The notes beneath the pieces were generated by a model, which worked only from the letters and a program-made list of their open reading frames with translations, was not told the origin of the DNA and did no database searches. From contig JAPLGF010000061.1 in NCBI GenBank assembly GCA_026390275.1, forward strand, positions 1 to 24,713: a DNA stretch of 24,713 bases, read 5' to 3'. The position numbers and the translations under genes were made by a program. Origin of the DNA: Candidatus Atribacteria bacterium. Its GTDB lineage: Bacteria; Atribacterota; Atribacteria; Atribacterales; Atribacteraceae. This document shows positions 23,960 to 24,713 of the stretch, in pieces; positions within the stretch are counted from its first letter, which is position 1, and every line of letters begins with the position of its first letter.

Positions 23960-24713
23960 TCACGCCACCGATACGGCTTTCTTGCCCAGATACACGATGG
24001 AACTGGTGGGACATTTTTCAATGCACAGGTCACACCGGGTACACTTTTCCTGGTCAATTTTGATCATTCCATCGACGGAGCTGATGGCACCCACCGGGCA
24101 GGTTTTCACACAGAGCTGGCACTTGATGCATCCTTTCTTACAGATGAGGCGGACATCTTTCCCCGCAGCCGGAGAATGACAGGCGACCTGCACCTGTTCC
24201 ATATCAGAGGTCAACACCAAGACTCCCCGCGGACATACCTTTACACACTTACCACATCCGGTGCATTTCTCCCAATCGATCTCGGGTAAATCCGTCTCCT
24301 CATTCATATAAAGGGCATCGAAAGGACACACCTTCTCGCAGGTTCCCAGTCCCAAACAACCGTAAACACATCCTCGAAAGGATACGCCCAGTACGGAAGC
24401 GGCCCGGCAGTCACGAATCCCCCGATAGTCCCCCAGTTGTTGAACAGTATTTTTATCCCCCTGGCAGATAAGGGCTGCCCGCCTAGCAATCAATTTCTCC
24501 TCATTTTTTCCGGTCAACTGGGCGATAATTCCCCAGACCGCCGGTCCCCCCACCGGGCATGAACTCACCGGCGCCTCTCCTTTGACAATCTGGGCAGCCA
24601 AACCGGAACAACCCGGATACCCGCACACCCCACAGTTGGCTCCCGGAAGGGCGGCTTCAATCTTTCCCTGGAGAGGGTTGGTTTCCACAGCAAATTTCTG
24701 GGCAAACCAGGCG
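23960..24713 (-). CDS. rnfB: Electron transport complex subunit RnfB (partial, 5' end outside the window)
   Basis: This is the ferredoxin-like subunit of the ion-pumping ferredoxin:NAD oxidoreductase Rnf, which carries electrons at the cytoplasmic side of the membrane. The frame runs off the right edge: AWFAQKFAV precedes NPLQGKIEAALPGANCGVCGYPGC, the typical RnfB junction after its N-terminal membrane anchor. The four-cysteine site is CGVCGYPGC plus CPVGG. Then come DCRAASVLG, RGCVYGCLGLGTCEKVCPFDAL, and ferredoxin motifs CTGCGKCVKVCPRG, CIKCQLCVKTCPVGA and CTRCDLCIEKCPTSS, more clusters than the shortest RnfB forms. The stop is at 23960, followed after 76 bases by the kinase start. In many bacteria rnfB ends the rnf operon, which would fit the remaining subunits lying beyond the right edge. 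Confidence 0.92.
   Translation of the reverse strand, partial: AWFAQKFAVETNPLQGKIEAALPGANCGVCGYPGCSGLAAQIVKGEAPVSSCPVGGPAVWGIIAQLTGKNEEKLIARRAALICQGDKNTVQQLGDYRGIRDCRAASVLGVSFRGCVYGCLGLGTCEKVCPFDALYMNEETDLPEIDWEKCTGCGKCVKVCPRGVLVLTSDMEQVQVACHSPAAGKDVRLICKKGCIKCQLCVKTCPVGAISSVDGMIKIDQEKCTRCDLCIEKCPTSSIVYLGKKAVSVA

Noticed and set aside
1..24713. CRISPR arrays, tRNA or rRNA genes, phage genes, microcompartment shell genes
   Set aside because: I looked for repeat-spacer periodicity, RNA gene signatures and shell-protein motifs and saw none.

Overview
The window looks like chromosomal DNA from a strictly anaerobic, fermentative bacterium. The signs are two oxygen-sensitive glycyl radical enzymes (GREs) with their radical-SAM activases, an RnfB ferredoxin subunit, family-1 sugar ABC importers, malQ/manC carbohydrate metabolism and an ECF-type transporter subunit. 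An Atribacterota-like or other deep-branching fermenter would fit, but nothing here fixes the taxonomy (inference, low confidence).

Layout. (1) 1-585: the wreck of an IS701/IS4-type DDE transposase on the + strand, lacking several internal blocks. (2) 643-15,988: a long co-directional minus-strand gene train. In transcription order it is activase 2, GRE 2, TPP-dependent dehydrogenase E1 alpha, E1 beta, activase 1, sugar permease (UgpA type), sugar permease (UgpE type), solute-binding protein 2, GRE 1, solute-binding protein 1, a broken UgpA-type permease, and a UgpE-type permease. (3) 15,989-16,484: a stretch with no intact gene that holds a decayed LacI-family repressor directly upstream of the train, with a TTGACA box and a LacI-like CG-centred palindrome in front of it. 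(4) 16,485-19,559 (minus): mannose-1-phosphate guanylyltransferase and a 4-alpha-glucanotransferase split into two frames. (5) 19,717-21,682 (plus): two overlapping MFS permeases, the second missing its middle. (6) 21,694-24,713 (minus): a terminator, an ECF-transporter S component, an FGGY sugar kinase and the 3' part of rnfB.

How it may work. The train reads as an import-and-cleave (or dehydrate) pathway. Two sugar-type ABC importers, whose ATPase must come from elsewhere, would bring in a carbohydrate-like or polyol-like substrate. Two GREs, each with a cysteine, a glutamate two residues later and a C-terminal radical glycine, would dehydrate or cleave it. An acetoin-dehydrogenase-like E1 alpha/beta pair would act on a keto or hydroxyketo product. 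No E2/E3 partner and no microcompartment shell gene is visible. I do not recognise the substrate, and this two-GRE plus E1 combination is the best candidate here for an undescribed pathway.

A second theme is decay. The transposase, LacI repressor, one permease and one MFS gene have lost internal blocks, malQ is split by a frame change, and two other genes carry ATA or ACG where a Shine-Dalgarno sequence predicts ATG. Either the locus is eroding or the assembly carries indel errors; reads across the junctions would tell. G+C also differs along the window: low in much of 1-16.4 kb, near 50% in the E1 genes and the malQ-to-rnf side.
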